A stretch of DNA of 64,000 nucleotides. Source: Myxococcales bacterium. Lineage in GTDB: Bacteria > UBA10199 > 2-02-FULL-44-16 > JAAZCA01. Location: assembly GCA_012513515.1 (NCBI GenBank), contig JAAZCA010000019.1, forward strand, positions 1 through 64,000. Reading direction: 5' to 3'. Below the pieces are notes generated by a model, which was not told where the DNA came from, did no database searches, and worked only from the letters and a program-made list of their open reading frames with translations. The number at the start of each line of letters is the position of its first letter. Position 1 is the first letter of the stretch. Of the stretch, positions 1 through 6,373 are shown piece after piece. Position numbers and translations under genes: made by a program.

Positions 1-1
1 C

Positions 2-274
2 ATTTTCGGAGCATTCCGGGGAGCCGCCGCCGTAATCGCAGCGTTCATCAAAAGATGCTCGCTGCTCAACGTCGGCGTCAACTACAGCCACCATAAATCT
101 ACCGCTGTCCCCTCCATGACCGCTCCTAAAAGAGCCGCGAATCCGACAACGGGCGCGATTAGCTACCCGATTAGGCCCTTTTTGTCCAATGATAATTTCA
201 GCCCCTCTTTCGACGGAAGAGCCTCTGAAATCAAGCAGTTGACAGGGAAAAGCAAACGCAATAAGCGGCGTTAA
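2..274 (+). CDS. C-terminal fragment of an unidentified protein (runs off the left edge)
   Basis: An open frame enters from the left edge and stops with TAA at 272-274, giving about 90 residues. It begins with a short hydrophobic stretch (FGAFRGAAAVIAAFI) and continues into a polar, Ser/Lys/Arg-rich tail. No family is recognised. The first ~88 bases are about 70% similar to a non-coding segment at 1228-1319, so at least part of this frame lies in a repeated sequence and the coding call is weak. It lies 23 nt before the next gene on the same strand. Confidence 0.3.
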   Translation: MFGAFRGAAAVIAAFIKRCSLLNVGVNYSHHKSTAVPSMTAPKRAANPTTGAISYPIRPFLSNDNFSPSFDGRASEIKQLTGKSKRNKRR

Positions 275-297
275 ACTATTTACACAAGGGGGCCTAG

Positions 298-981
298 ATG
301 AAACAGTTCCTCGCAATAGCGTTAGCGACCGCGATTTTGGCTATCGGCAGCCAGGCATCGGCCGGAGGATCGGATTTTCCGGAGGAGGGATGGCACAAAG
401 GCGTATATCTGCTTGCCACAGGTGGGATGATGCAGATGACGAATGACAAGAGCTTGCAGACGAACAGGAAGTTCAACGGAACTTTTGACCCCGCTTTCGG
501 TCTCACCTTCGGCTGGGATATCGCCGACTGGATCGGGCCGATGCTTCAGATAACCTACGCTACGACTACTGCCGAAGTTGGTGATGGAGGGGCAACGTAT
601 CCAACCGAAACCGCTCGCCAGCATGCGATCAACATGGGGCTTTTCGCCAGGGCGACGCTCCCGTATTTTACGCAGGCCAGCTGGCAGCACAACACGGTCA
701 AAATTCTTCCATATGCTAAGCTGGGCGGCGTGGGACATGCGATGTTCGTCAATGCTCCAAATGGTAACAATAAACAGGGGGCTTATGGCGTCGGCGTCGG
801 CATGGGGCTCGGATGCGAATTCTTCATCTGGAAGGGGTTGGTGTTTGCTATCGACGCGACCGAGAATATCATATTACAGGGGTCACATAGCCGCGACATA
901 GCCGGCGTGAGCACCAAGATCCTGGACGGCGGAACTAAATTCCAGTTCCAATTGCTTGGCATGCTCGGATGGCATTTCTAA
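298..981 (+). CDS. Small outer-membrane beta-barrel-like protein
   Basis: 227 aa. A clear Sec signal peptide occupies residues 1-22 (MKQFLAIALATAILAIG, cleavage after ASA). The rest has alternating hydrophobic, aromatic and glycine-rich segments and ends in GMLGWHF; a C-terminal aromatic residue is typical of outer-membrane barrels. The start is supported by an AAGGGGG ribosome site about 6 nt upstream of ATG 298. It is related to the protein at 3181-3828: both share the FGLTFGWDI / IGFLFGWNL segment, a KILPyaKlGG / KILPFVKVGG segment and the C-terminal pattern. The two are probably paralogues of an OmpA/OprF-like 8-strand barrel family. Role unknown (structural or adhesive porin-like). An intrinsic terminator follows at 1002. 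Confidence 0.7.
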   Translation: MKQFLAIALATAILAIGSQASAGGSDFPEEGWHKGVYLLATGGMMQMTNDKSLQTNRKFNGTFDPAFGLTFGWDIADWIGPMLQITYATTTAEVGDGGATYPTETARQHAINMGLFARATLPYFTQASWQHNTVKILPYAKLGGVGHAMFVNAPNGNNKQGAYGVGVGMGLGCEFFIWKGLVFAIDATENIILQGSHSRDIAGVSTKILDGGTKFQFQLLGMLGWHF

Positions 982-1001
982 AAAACGCGTCACGCCAACA
1001 C

Positions 1002-1037
1002 AAAAACAGCGGGCACTGAAGGGATCCGCTGTTTTTT
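1002..1037 (+). terminator. Rho-independent terminator of the barrel gene
   Basis: A perfect 11-bp stem (AAAAACAGCGG at 1002-1012 with CCGCTGTTTTT at 1026-1036) encloses a 13-nt loop and ends in a T-run, 21 nt after the stop of the barrel gene. Confidence 0.85.
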
Positions 1038-1188
1038 GTTTCTTCGATTGTCAGGCTAAGATCGAGGTTGAGTTTGAGCGCAAGAGCTTCTCAGCCCTAA
1101 TCTGTCTTTTCAAAATTTTGCGCCAGCATTTCTTTAAATGCGAAAACCCGTGTATCGTATATCGTGACAAGTTTTGCTAGCGCAAAAC

Positions 1189-1210
1189 TTTTGCGCGCCC
1201 ACCAGGAATC
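1189..1210. repeat. Direct repeat of the tRNA-Arg 3' end (att-like)
   Basis: 22 bases are identical to 1384-1405. The repeat covers the last bases after the tRNA, the 3' acceptor strand and most of the 3' T-arm. Such a copy of a tRNA 3' end is the usual footprint of site-specific integration. No integrase gene or cargo lies between the two copies (only about 173 bp), so this is at most a remnant. Confidence 0.6.
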
Positions 1211-1349
1211 ACCCGCCATAAACGCTCGCCAAATAAACCCTTGGCTCGCACTCCGGGTACCCGCCGCTGTAATCACGGCGTCCGCATAATTCGCATCCGC
1301 CACTCAACAACGGCGTGCGAACCAGCCAGCTCCTCACCAGGATGAGCAC

Positions 1350-1386
1350 AAAAAAGTGGGGCGGACAAATCGTCCACCCCACTTTT
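1350..1386 (-). terminator. Bidirectional hairpin terminator after tRNA-Arg
   Basis: The arms AAAAAGTGGGG and CCCCACTTTTT are joined by an inner GGAC/GTCC stem. An A-run on one side and a T-run on the other let it work on both strands. It starts 3 nt after the last base of the tRNA on the minus strand. Confidence 0.8.
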
Positions 1387-1427
1387 TGCGCGCCCACCAG
1401 GAATCGAACCTGGGACCCTCTGCTTAG

Positions 1428-2101
1428 CTTCCTACTCTTGGTTTCCCAAGCATCATCTTCATTGAATGACGACAACTTGTAGGCTGGACTAGATCTTCAC
1501 CATTTCAGGTGCTGCACGTATAGTCTCTACGGAACCCTGCGATAATCGAAAGCCATTTTTACAAATTTCCTCCGGTTATTCTTGGGAGTTTTTACCCTCA
1601 AGCATGCTGTTCCTCGAAATTTTTTAGGATCTATATTCTATATAATAACACTCATCCGTGTCAGGACAGTAAATACAGTAAAGATCGACAGATTTTTTAT
1701 CTACAATCTCTGTGTGGCTTCCTTTCCTGTCCGTCCAATTGCTGCGAAAATTGATTTCGAGTTTCCCTTCGGTATCAAGAGACTTGTAGTTTACCTGTAC
1801 CATTTTGAACTTTCCATCTCTGTAAACAACTATGTCAAATGGGACATATTCTATAAGCGGTATCAGTACCTGATATCCCCGTTGATTTAAATCTGCTTGA
1901 GCCTTTAAAACTCCCAGGTCGCCCTTGTCCTCCGTATGATGCGTAGAAAACAACCTCCAAAGAAAGTCGCTATACAATACAAAAGGACAGGACAACCACA
2001 GGTTTCCTCGGGATTGCCATCAGCATTATCTGTTAAGGTTTCCCCGATACGGTGCAGTCCACTTTGCAGGTTGTGTTTCCCCACAAAGGCTCCTGTCGTT
2101 A
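1428..2101 (-). ncRNA. Group I self-splicing intron in tRNA-Arg (IC3-like)
   Basis: On the minus strand the sequence keeps the group I core in order. The P/P4 side is TCGGGGAAACC near 2037-2048 and the Q side GGCAATCCCGAG at 2007-2018. The R/P7 element is GTAGAGACTATACG at 1517-1530 and the S/P7' element GAAGATCTAGTCC at 1486-1498. The 5' part resembles the cyanobacterial tRNA-Leu(UAA) intron in motif order and wording (GTGGA, GGGGAAACC, GGCAATCC). An internal guide GAG near the intron start can pair with exon CUU, giving the required U-G pair at the 5' splice site. The final base is G (1428). The endonuclease ORF sits in a peripheral loop between the Q and R elements. Subclass assignment is by eye. 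Confidence 0.9.
1624..1995 (-). CDS. Intron-encoded PD-(D/E)XK homing endonuclease, probably decayed
   Basis: The frame gives 123 aa from a TTG at 1995. The family (PF11645, type I-Ssp6803I) is recognised from KGDLG (24-28), the GYQVLIPLIEYVPFD block (40-54), KMVQV (64-68), SNWTDRKGSHTE and the C-terminal YCPDTDECYYIE. Homologues normally start about 6 residues before KGD. Here a GGAGG ribosome site (1958-1954) lies 9 nt before an ACG (1944) exactly where ATG is expected. The Glu that follows KGDxG in active enzymes is Val29, and the catalytic Lys of the QxK pair is Asn69; Asp54 and Gln67 remain. The frame is open, but the enzyme is probably inactive. In active introns it would cut intronless tRNA-Arg alleles to drive homing. 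Confidence 0.85.
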   Translation of the reverse strand: MSCPFVLYSDFLWRLFSTHHTEDKGDLGVLKAQADLNQRGYQVLIPLIEYVPFDIVVYRDGKFKMVQVNYKSLDTEGKLEINFRSNWTDRKGSHTEIVDKKSVDLYCIYCPDTDECYYIEYRS

Positions 2102-2191
2102 AAGGCAGATGCTCTATCCCCTGAGCTACGGGCGCGAATTACATCTATTAATTCATATTTTCAAAGACCAGCGACTTCTCCCGACGACGGC

Positions 2192-2252
2192 TTGATTTTT
2201 CTAAAAGAAAAATCAACCGCCGCGTCGAGGGCCCCGCCGCTTTTTGGCGGGG
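2192..2252 (-). terminator. Tandem hairpins downstream of tRNA-Pro
   Basis: Reading on the minus strand from tRNA-Pro, first comes a 7-bp GC stem (CCCCGCC/GGCGGGG, 2252-2232). Then comes a 10-bp AT-rich stem TTGATTTTTC/GAAAAATCAA (2216-2192). They probably end the tRNA-Pro transcript. A short piece matching the tRNA-Pro variable/T-arm side (CCAGCGACTTCT) lies just beyond, near 2168-2180. Confidence 0.55.
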
Positions 2253-2281
2253 TTGATTCCAAAGTCCCGAAAGAGGCCGGG

Positions 2282-2356
2282 TCGGGGTGACTGGATTCGA
2301 ACCAGCGACTTCTTGCTCCCAAAGCAAGCGCTCTAGCCAAGCTGAGCTACACCCCG
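2282..2356 (-). tRNA. tRNA-Pro(UGG)
   Basis: 75 nt without encoded CCA. The acceptor CGGGGTG pairs with CACCCCG and the discriminator is A. The D-arm is GCTC...GAGC. The anticodon stem CTTGC/GCAAG carries loop TTTGGGA (anticodon TGG). The T-arm is GCTGG-TTCGAAT-CCAGT. It lies 146 nt upstream of tRNA-Arg on the same strand and may share a transcript with it. Confidence 0.95.
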
Positions 2357-2378
2357 ACCCGATGTCTTTCGGGGTGCT

Positions 2379-2424
2379 CGATTCGACATATGACTTTTTA
2401 ATACAAAAAAGTCATGTCGAATCG
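2379..2424. repeat. Long palindrome between two tRNA-Pro 5' copies
   Basis: The left arm (2379-2399) and right arm (2405-2424) are inverted copies of CGATTCGACAT(AT)GACTTTTT, differing by a 2-base AT insertion, with a short loop. The palindrome adjoins the point where the truncated tRNA copy ends, so it may be a terminator or the scar of the rearrangement that truncated the tRNA. Confidence 0.7.
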
Positions 2425-2425
2425 G

Positions 2426-2459
2426 CACAAGCGCTCTAGCCAAGCTGAGCTACACCCCC
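2426..2459 (-). pseudogene. Truncated 5' half of tRNA-Pro
   Basis: 31 consecutive bases (2458-2428) are identical to the 5' half of the intact tRNA-Pro: acceptor, D-arm and start of the anticodon stem. Homology ends in the anticodon stem, where the palindrome at 2379-2424 begins. No 3' half follows, so this cannot fold into a tRNA. Confidence 0.8.
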
Positions 2460-2470
2460 GAAAACGGGGA

Positions 2471-3079
2471 TTATCCATTCCCTTTTTCCGACAAAATTTC
2501 AATCAAAATCGCCCTTATTTGCTGCAGAGCGCGCCCCCTGTGGCTTATGCTGTTTTTCACCCGCAGATCCAGTTCTGCCATGGTTTTGCCGAATTCGGGG
2601 AGATAGAAGAGGGGGTCGAAGCCAAAGCCGCCGCTTCCAGCAAAATCGCGCGCTATAATCCCTTCACAAATCCCTTCACTCTCCCACGTTCTGCCGTCTG
2701 GAGAGATGAGCGCCATAAAGCAGACAAACCTCGCAGTGCGCCTGCCGCAGGGAATCGTTCGCATTTCATCGAGCAGCTTTGAGTTGTTGGCCGCATGATC
2801 CCCCTGCTTGCCGGCATAGCGCGCGGAATGAACGCCTGGGGCGCCTCCCAGCGCATCGACCATTAATCCTGAATCGTCGGCGAGGGATAAGATTCCGGTT
2901 GCAAGGGCCGCCTCGCGCCCTTTCTTCATCGCATTTTCGCGAAAGCTGTCACAGTCCTCGAGAGTTTCGGAAAGATCAGGGAAATCGTCATACGAAAAAA
3001 TCTGCACATCGAGCCCCATCAGAAGATCCTCTATTTCTCTAAGTTTTCCCTTATTTCTCGTCGCAACGAAAAGTTTCAT
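2471..3079 (-). CDS. rdgB: XTP/dITP diphosphatase (RdgB/HAM1 family)
   Basis: 202 aa, the normal family length. It hydrolyses non-canonical purine nucleoside triphosphates (dITP, XTP) to monophosphates, keeping them out of DNA and RNA. Seen: N-terminal LFVATRNKGKLREIE (substrate loop), SLADDSGLMVDALGGAPGVHSARYAG (catalytic Asp and substrate contact), GFGFDPLFYLPEFGKTMAEL and SHRGRAL near the C-terminus. The start ATG 3079 has no strong ribosome site. The stop lies 12 nt from the truncated tRNA copy. It stands alone, divergent from the barrel gene at 3181. Confidence 0.95.
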   Translation of the reverse strand: MKLFVATRNKGKLREIEDLLMGLDVQIFSYDDFPDLSETLEDCDSFRENAMKKGREAALATGILSLADDSGLMVDALGGAPGVHSARYAGKQGDHAANNSKLLDEMRTIPCGRRTARFVCFMALISPDGRTWESEGICEGIIARDFAGSGGFGFDPLFYLPEFGKTMAELDLRVKNSISHRGRALQQIRAILIEILSEKGNG

Positions 3080-3180
3080 GACGGCGAAACTAACAGATAG
3101 AGAGTTTCAAGGCAAGGAGGGTGGAAAGGGCCAACAGCCCCTTCTTGCCTTTTGAAAAGTTCCTGATAAAAATGACACCG

Positions 3181-3828
3181 ATGAAGAAGGTCCTCTCAAT
3201 CGCGATAGTCGCAGTGTTATCGATGCTCCTGCAGACCGATTCTGTGCAAGCGCGCCCGGTAAAGAGGTTTCACACCGGCCCTTATCTCGTTTTCGAAGCC
3301 GGCGCAGTTCAGATGAACTATGATAAAAATGAGGCCGATGGCATAGATGTGGGAAGGGATTTCGAACCATCGATAGGGTTTCTCTTCGGATGGAACCTCA
3401 ATGACGAATTTTCAGCCGAACTTCAGGGGCGCTATGCCACAAATGCCAACGGGGCGAGGCGTATCCACGCAGGAAGCGGAAACATATACGGGAAATACAC
3501 CTTCATCTTTGACCCTCTCGTCGATTTCAATAGCTTGAAGATACTTCCGTTCGTAAAAGTCGGCGGGTCATTTCGGATCGCGTCGCTTCCGGGAGCATCC
3601 AGCGCTGGCAGCGGCAACGTAACACAATTTGGCGCGGGGCCATCTCCCGGTGCTGGAATAACATTCCTCATGTTCAAATATTTTTACTTCGGCATTGATC
3701 TCCAGTATGACCTACTCTTCTTCCGTGATGTCCGCCAAACTGTCGCTGGCATGCCAGGAACGACGATATACAGAGGTGGATTTCATCCATCCTTTGGTGG
3801 CTCAGCCATGCTCGGAGTTCATTACTAA
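3181..3828 (+). CDS. Outer-membrane beta-barrel-like protein, paralogue of the gene at 298
   Basis: 215 aa from ATG 3181 (MKKVLSIAIVAVLSMLL), a clean signal peptide cleaved near residue 24 (VQA). An ATG three codons upstream (3172) is possible. The frame extends to GTG 3121, but that would bury the signal peptide; the AAGGAGG there abuts the GTG with no spacing. The body alternates aromatic/glycine-rich strands with turns and ends GSAMLGVHY, a C-terminal aromatic typical of barrels. It shares the FLFGWNL and KILPFVKVGG segments with the protein at 298-981. The two barrels flank the tRNA region, suggesting an old duplication with the tRNA island between them. Confidence 0.72.
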   Translation: MKKVLSIAIVAVLSMLLQTDSVQARPVKRFHTGPYLVFEAGAVQMNYDKNEADGIDVGRDFEPSIGFLFGWNLNDEFSAELQGRYATNANGARRIHAGSGNIYGKYTFIFDPLVDFNSLKILPFVKVGGSFRIASLPGASSAGSGNVTQFGAGPSPGAGITFLMFKYFYFGIDLQYDLLFFRDVRQTVAGMPGTTIYRGGFHPSFGGSAMLGVHY

Positions 3829-4108
3829 GGGACAGCCGGGAAATTGGCCAACTCATTGTTTCCTGCACCAACCGGTAGTTTTCTGCCGAATTTTACGAAT
3901 GGTGTTTTTAAAACTATCTATGATTGCCGCCTGCCTGGGAAAATTTTTAAGTCTGGAGTGAACCTCATTCATTCGATTTGCTATCGCTCGCTCATGACGG
4001 TGAGTTTGTCGAACCGCCGTGAAGATACGTGAATCTTCCGAGGCAGGTGGTATCATACAGAACGTTTTTCGAAGAGTCCTCTGTACAACTTTTTAAGATT
4101 GCTAAAAA
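3829..4108. other. 280-nt intergenic segment with repeat-like sequence
   Basis: No supported gene. Around 3980-4035 the sequence (CGGTGAGTTTGTCGAACCG) resembles short dispersed repeats common between genes in many proteobacteria. Weak ORFs on both strands have no recognisable content. Confidence 0.4.
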
Positions 4109-4945
4109 TTACGAACTGGGCGAGAGCGACTCATCGCAAAGTCGTGCGTATTTTTCGAACATCTCGAGGTTGCCGCGCTTCTTTGCACCATCGGCTAGGA
4201 TCTTCGATCTGCGAACTATATCAGCGCGAACCAATTTTGCATATTCGTCGGTGAGAAGGGGATCTGAAAGTATCTTCTGTAGAGCGCTGACCCTGTGGAT
4301 ATCCAGCCCCCACTGTTTCGACAGTTGATCGCTGTGACCGCCGCGTTTTACGATGAGAGCCTCATCCATCGTGAATATCTGGTGGCGCAAGGAGGCGCGC
4401 AGCCAGAGGTCGTAATCTTCGCATGCCGGAAGATTTTCATCGAAACCGCCGAGGTCGTCGAATATCCTACGTTCCATCATGACGGCGGAAGGTGAAACGA
4501 TACAAAGAGGAAGGCACTCCCTAAAAATCCAGCCGGAATGTTTTTTGTGATGGTTGCTGGGGTTCATCCTTCTTCCGTCGCGAATCCAGATTTCCTCAGT
4601 CTGGCATATCGAATCGGCTGGAAGCTCGTTCATGAAGGCCAGTTGTTTTTCGATTTTTTCCGGAAGCCATACATCGTCGGAATCGAGGAACGCGACAAAC
4701 TTTCCCCTTGAATTTAAAACCCCCTCGTTTCGCGCGGAGGAAACGCCTGCGTGTTTCTGCCAAAGATAGATTATCCGGTCATCCTCTATCGCTGAAACGG
4801 CGCTTCTGGTCCCATCGTCGCTGCCATCGTCGACCACGATGATTTCGATATCGGAAAAACTCTGCGATACGACCGAACGGATTGCATCGCAAACAAAAAT
4901 CCTCCTCTGATATGTTGGAATTATAACGCTGACCAGTGGCTTCAT
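4109..4945 (-). CDS. Family 2 glycosyltransferase
   Basis: 278 aa GT-A fold enzyme that moves a sugar from a nucleotide donor to an unknown acceptor. Seen: N-terminal VSVIIPTYQRR, the nucleotide-binding VVDDGSDDGT, the metal-binding DxD in AFLDSDDVWLPEK near residue 90, and GGFDENLPACEDYDLWLRA (the ED of the catalytic base region). No membrane segment, so cytoplasmic. The last ~50 residues are helical and charged. It begins 6 nt after the dnaB stop on the same strand and may be co-transcribed. This is an odd partner for the replication/ribosome block. The acceptor cannot be predicted. Confidence 0.9.
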   Translation of the reverse strand: MKPLVSVIIPTYQRRIFVCDAIRSVVSQSFSDIEIIVVDDGSDDGTRSAVSAIEDDRIIYLWQKHAGVSSARNEGVLNSRGKFVAFLDSDDVWLPEKIEKQLAFMNELPADSICQTEEIWIRDGRRMNPSNHHKKHSGWIFRECLPLCIVSPSAVMMERRIFDDLGGFDENLPACEDYDLWLRASLRHQIFTMDEALIVKRGGHSDQLSKQWGLDIHRVSALQKILSDPLLTDEYAKLVRADIVRRSKILADGAKKRGNLEMFEKYARLCDESLSPSS

Positions 4946-4951
4946 AACGAA

Positions 4952-6361
4952 TTAAAAAGGATCATTTTCCCCCTCTGTCGGGGCTCCTGCAACTAGGGTG
5001 CACGGTTCCATGTAGTCATCCATGCCGCGGGCGAGGTCGTCGAAGCGTGTGATATTTCCCCTGAACGCGAGCATGGTCTTCCCGGTCGGGCCGTTTCTCT
5101 GTTTGCCGATCAGGATCTCTGCCTTGCCTGCGTCGGGGCTCTCTTTATTGTACATCTCATCGCGATAGACGAATGCGATTACGTCGGCATCCTGTTCGAT
5201 GGCTCCAGATTCGCGAAGGTCAGATAGCTGAGGGCGTTTGTCCTGTCTGGCTTCGACGCCGCGATTTAGCTGCGACAGTGCAATTACCGGAACAGCGAGC
5301 TCCTTCGCGAGTGCTTTCAGCGCGCGAGAAATTTCGGAAATCTCGCGCTCACGGCTCTCTATTCGGCCGACGCCGCGCATGAGCTGGAGATAATCCACCA
5401 CGATCATATCCAGCCCGTGATTTTTCTGCAGGCGCCTGGACTTGGCGCGAAGCTCCAGCACGTTTATGGCCGGGGTATCGTCGATGAATATCTGAGCCTC
5501 CGAAAGAAGTCCTGCTGCTCTGGTGAGCTTCGGCCAGTCGCTTTCGCTGAGAAAGCCGCCGCGTAGTTTCGAGGCATCGACTTCGGCGCGAGAACAGAGC
5601 ATTCTCTGCACGAGCTGTTCCTTCGACATTTCGAGCGAGAAGATCGCGCATACGGCGCCGGAATTCAGTGCCGCATTTTCGCAGATATTTAGTGCAAATG
5701 CCGTCTTACCCATGCTGGGGCGACCGGCTATTATGATTAGATCGGATTTCTGGAAACCGCATGTAAGCCTGTCTAATTCTTTGAAGCCCGTCGGAACGCC
5801 TGTGATAAGTTCCTTGCGCTCGTAGAGCTGTTCGATAGCTTTGAAGCTGTCTTTGACGACTTCCTTGACGCTGGTAAAACCCTGTTTGAGCCTCTTTTGT
5901 GCGATGTCGAAAATTATCTTTTCGGCTGCGTCGACGCAATCGTCCACATTCCCTTCGTCCATATACCCGCGTTCGGCGATCGCCGATGCCCCCTCGATGA
6001 GTCGCCGCAAAACAGATTTCTCGCGAACTATGCGGGCATAAAAACCTACGTTGGCGGAACTCGGAACAGCATCGACAAGGGATGCGAGATAGGTCGCGCC
6101 GCCCACCTCTTCGAGCGAACCGGAATCCTTGAGTTTAGTGGTGACGGTGACGAGATCGGCGGGCTCGTTTTTCTGATAGAGCTCTACTATGGCCTCGTAG
6201 ATTTTACGATTCGCAGGGCGGTAGAAGTCCTCCGGCATGACCTCCTCGACAACGCGGTTGATCGCATCGTTGTCGATGAGCATGGCTCCGATGACGGACT
6301 GCTCGGCTTCCTGGTTCTGAGGGGGAAGCTTGGGCCCCCTCTTTTCCGGGACGGATGACAT
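4952..6361 (-). CDS. dnaB: Replicative DNA helicase DnaB
   Basis: 469 aa, normal length. A hexameric 5'-3' helicase that unwinds DNA at the replication fork and binds primase. The N-terminal DnaB domain begins PPQNQEAEQSVIGAMLID. The RecA-like motor has Walker A AGRPSMGKTAFALN near residue 210, Walker B MIVVDYLQLM near 315, and the SQLNRGVEARQDKRPQLSDLRESGAIEQDAD arginine-finger region. No intein is present. The start ATG follows GGGGGAAG at good spacing. It is the last conserved gene of the rpsF-rpsR-DUF2232-rplI-dnaB string, 12 nt after rplI. Confidence 0.97.
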   Translation of the reverse strand: MSSVPEKRGPKLPPQNQEAEQSVIGAMLIDNDAINRVVEEVMPEDFYRPANRKIYEAIVELYQKNEPADLVTVTTKLKDSGSLEEVGGATYLASLVDAVPSSANVGFYARIVREKSVLRRLIEGASAIAERGYMDEGNVDDCVDAAEKIIFDIAQKRLKQGFTSVKEVVKDSFKAIEQLYERKELITGVPTGFKELDRLTCGFQKSDLIIIAGRPSMGKTAFALNICENAALNSGAVCAIFSLEMSKEQLVQRMLCSRAEVDASKLRGGFLSESDWPKLTRAAGLLSEAQIFIDDTPAINVLELRAKSRRLQKNHGLDMIVVDYLQLMRGVGRIESREREISEISRALKALAKELAVPVIALSQLNRGVEARQDKRPQLSDLRESGAIEQDADVIAFVYRDEMYNKESPDAGKAEILIGKQRNGPTGKTMLAFRGNITRFDDLARGMDDYMEPCTLVAGAPTEGENDPF

Positions 6362-6373
6362 CGCTTCCCCCGA

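Larger units (their letters stand above)
982..1388. other. 407-nt intergenic region between barrel gene and tRNA-Arg
   Basis: No supported gene. It holds the terminator at 1002-1037, a perfect 9-bp hairpin at 1169-1190 (AAGTTTTGC, TAGC loop, GCAAAACTT), a second copy of the tRNA-Arg 3' end at 1189-1210, a segment (1228-1319) resembling the first 88 bases of the window, and the tRNA terminator at 1350-1386. Short ORFs here look like tRNA read-through shadows. Confidence 0.6.
1389..2135 (-). tRNA. tRNA-Arg(UCU), interrupted by a group I intron
   Basis: The 5' exon is 2135-2102 (34 nt) and the 3' exon is 1427-1389 (39 nt). Joined, they give a regular 73-nt cloverleaf. The acceptor GCGCCCG pairs with TGGGCGC (last pair G-U) and the discriminator is G. 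The D-stem is GCTC/GAGC and the anticodon stem TCTGC/GCAGA. The loop is CTTCTAA with anticodon TCT, and the T-arm is CCAGG-TTCGATT-CCTGG. CCA is not encoded. The 674-nt intron lies between U34 and C35, inside the anticodon. The exon ends in U and the intron ends in G, as group I splicing requires. A terminator follows at 1350-1386. UCU reads AGA/AGG codons, so splicing is probably essential unless another copy exists elsewhere. Confidence 0.93.

Noticed and set aside
1211-1383. Integrated element between the two tRNA-Arg 3' copies
   Set aside because: Only about 173 bp with no coding content; reported as an att-like scar rather than an element.
1582-1890. 102-codon plus-strand frame
   Set aside because: Antisense to the intron endonuclease; no ribosome site or family.
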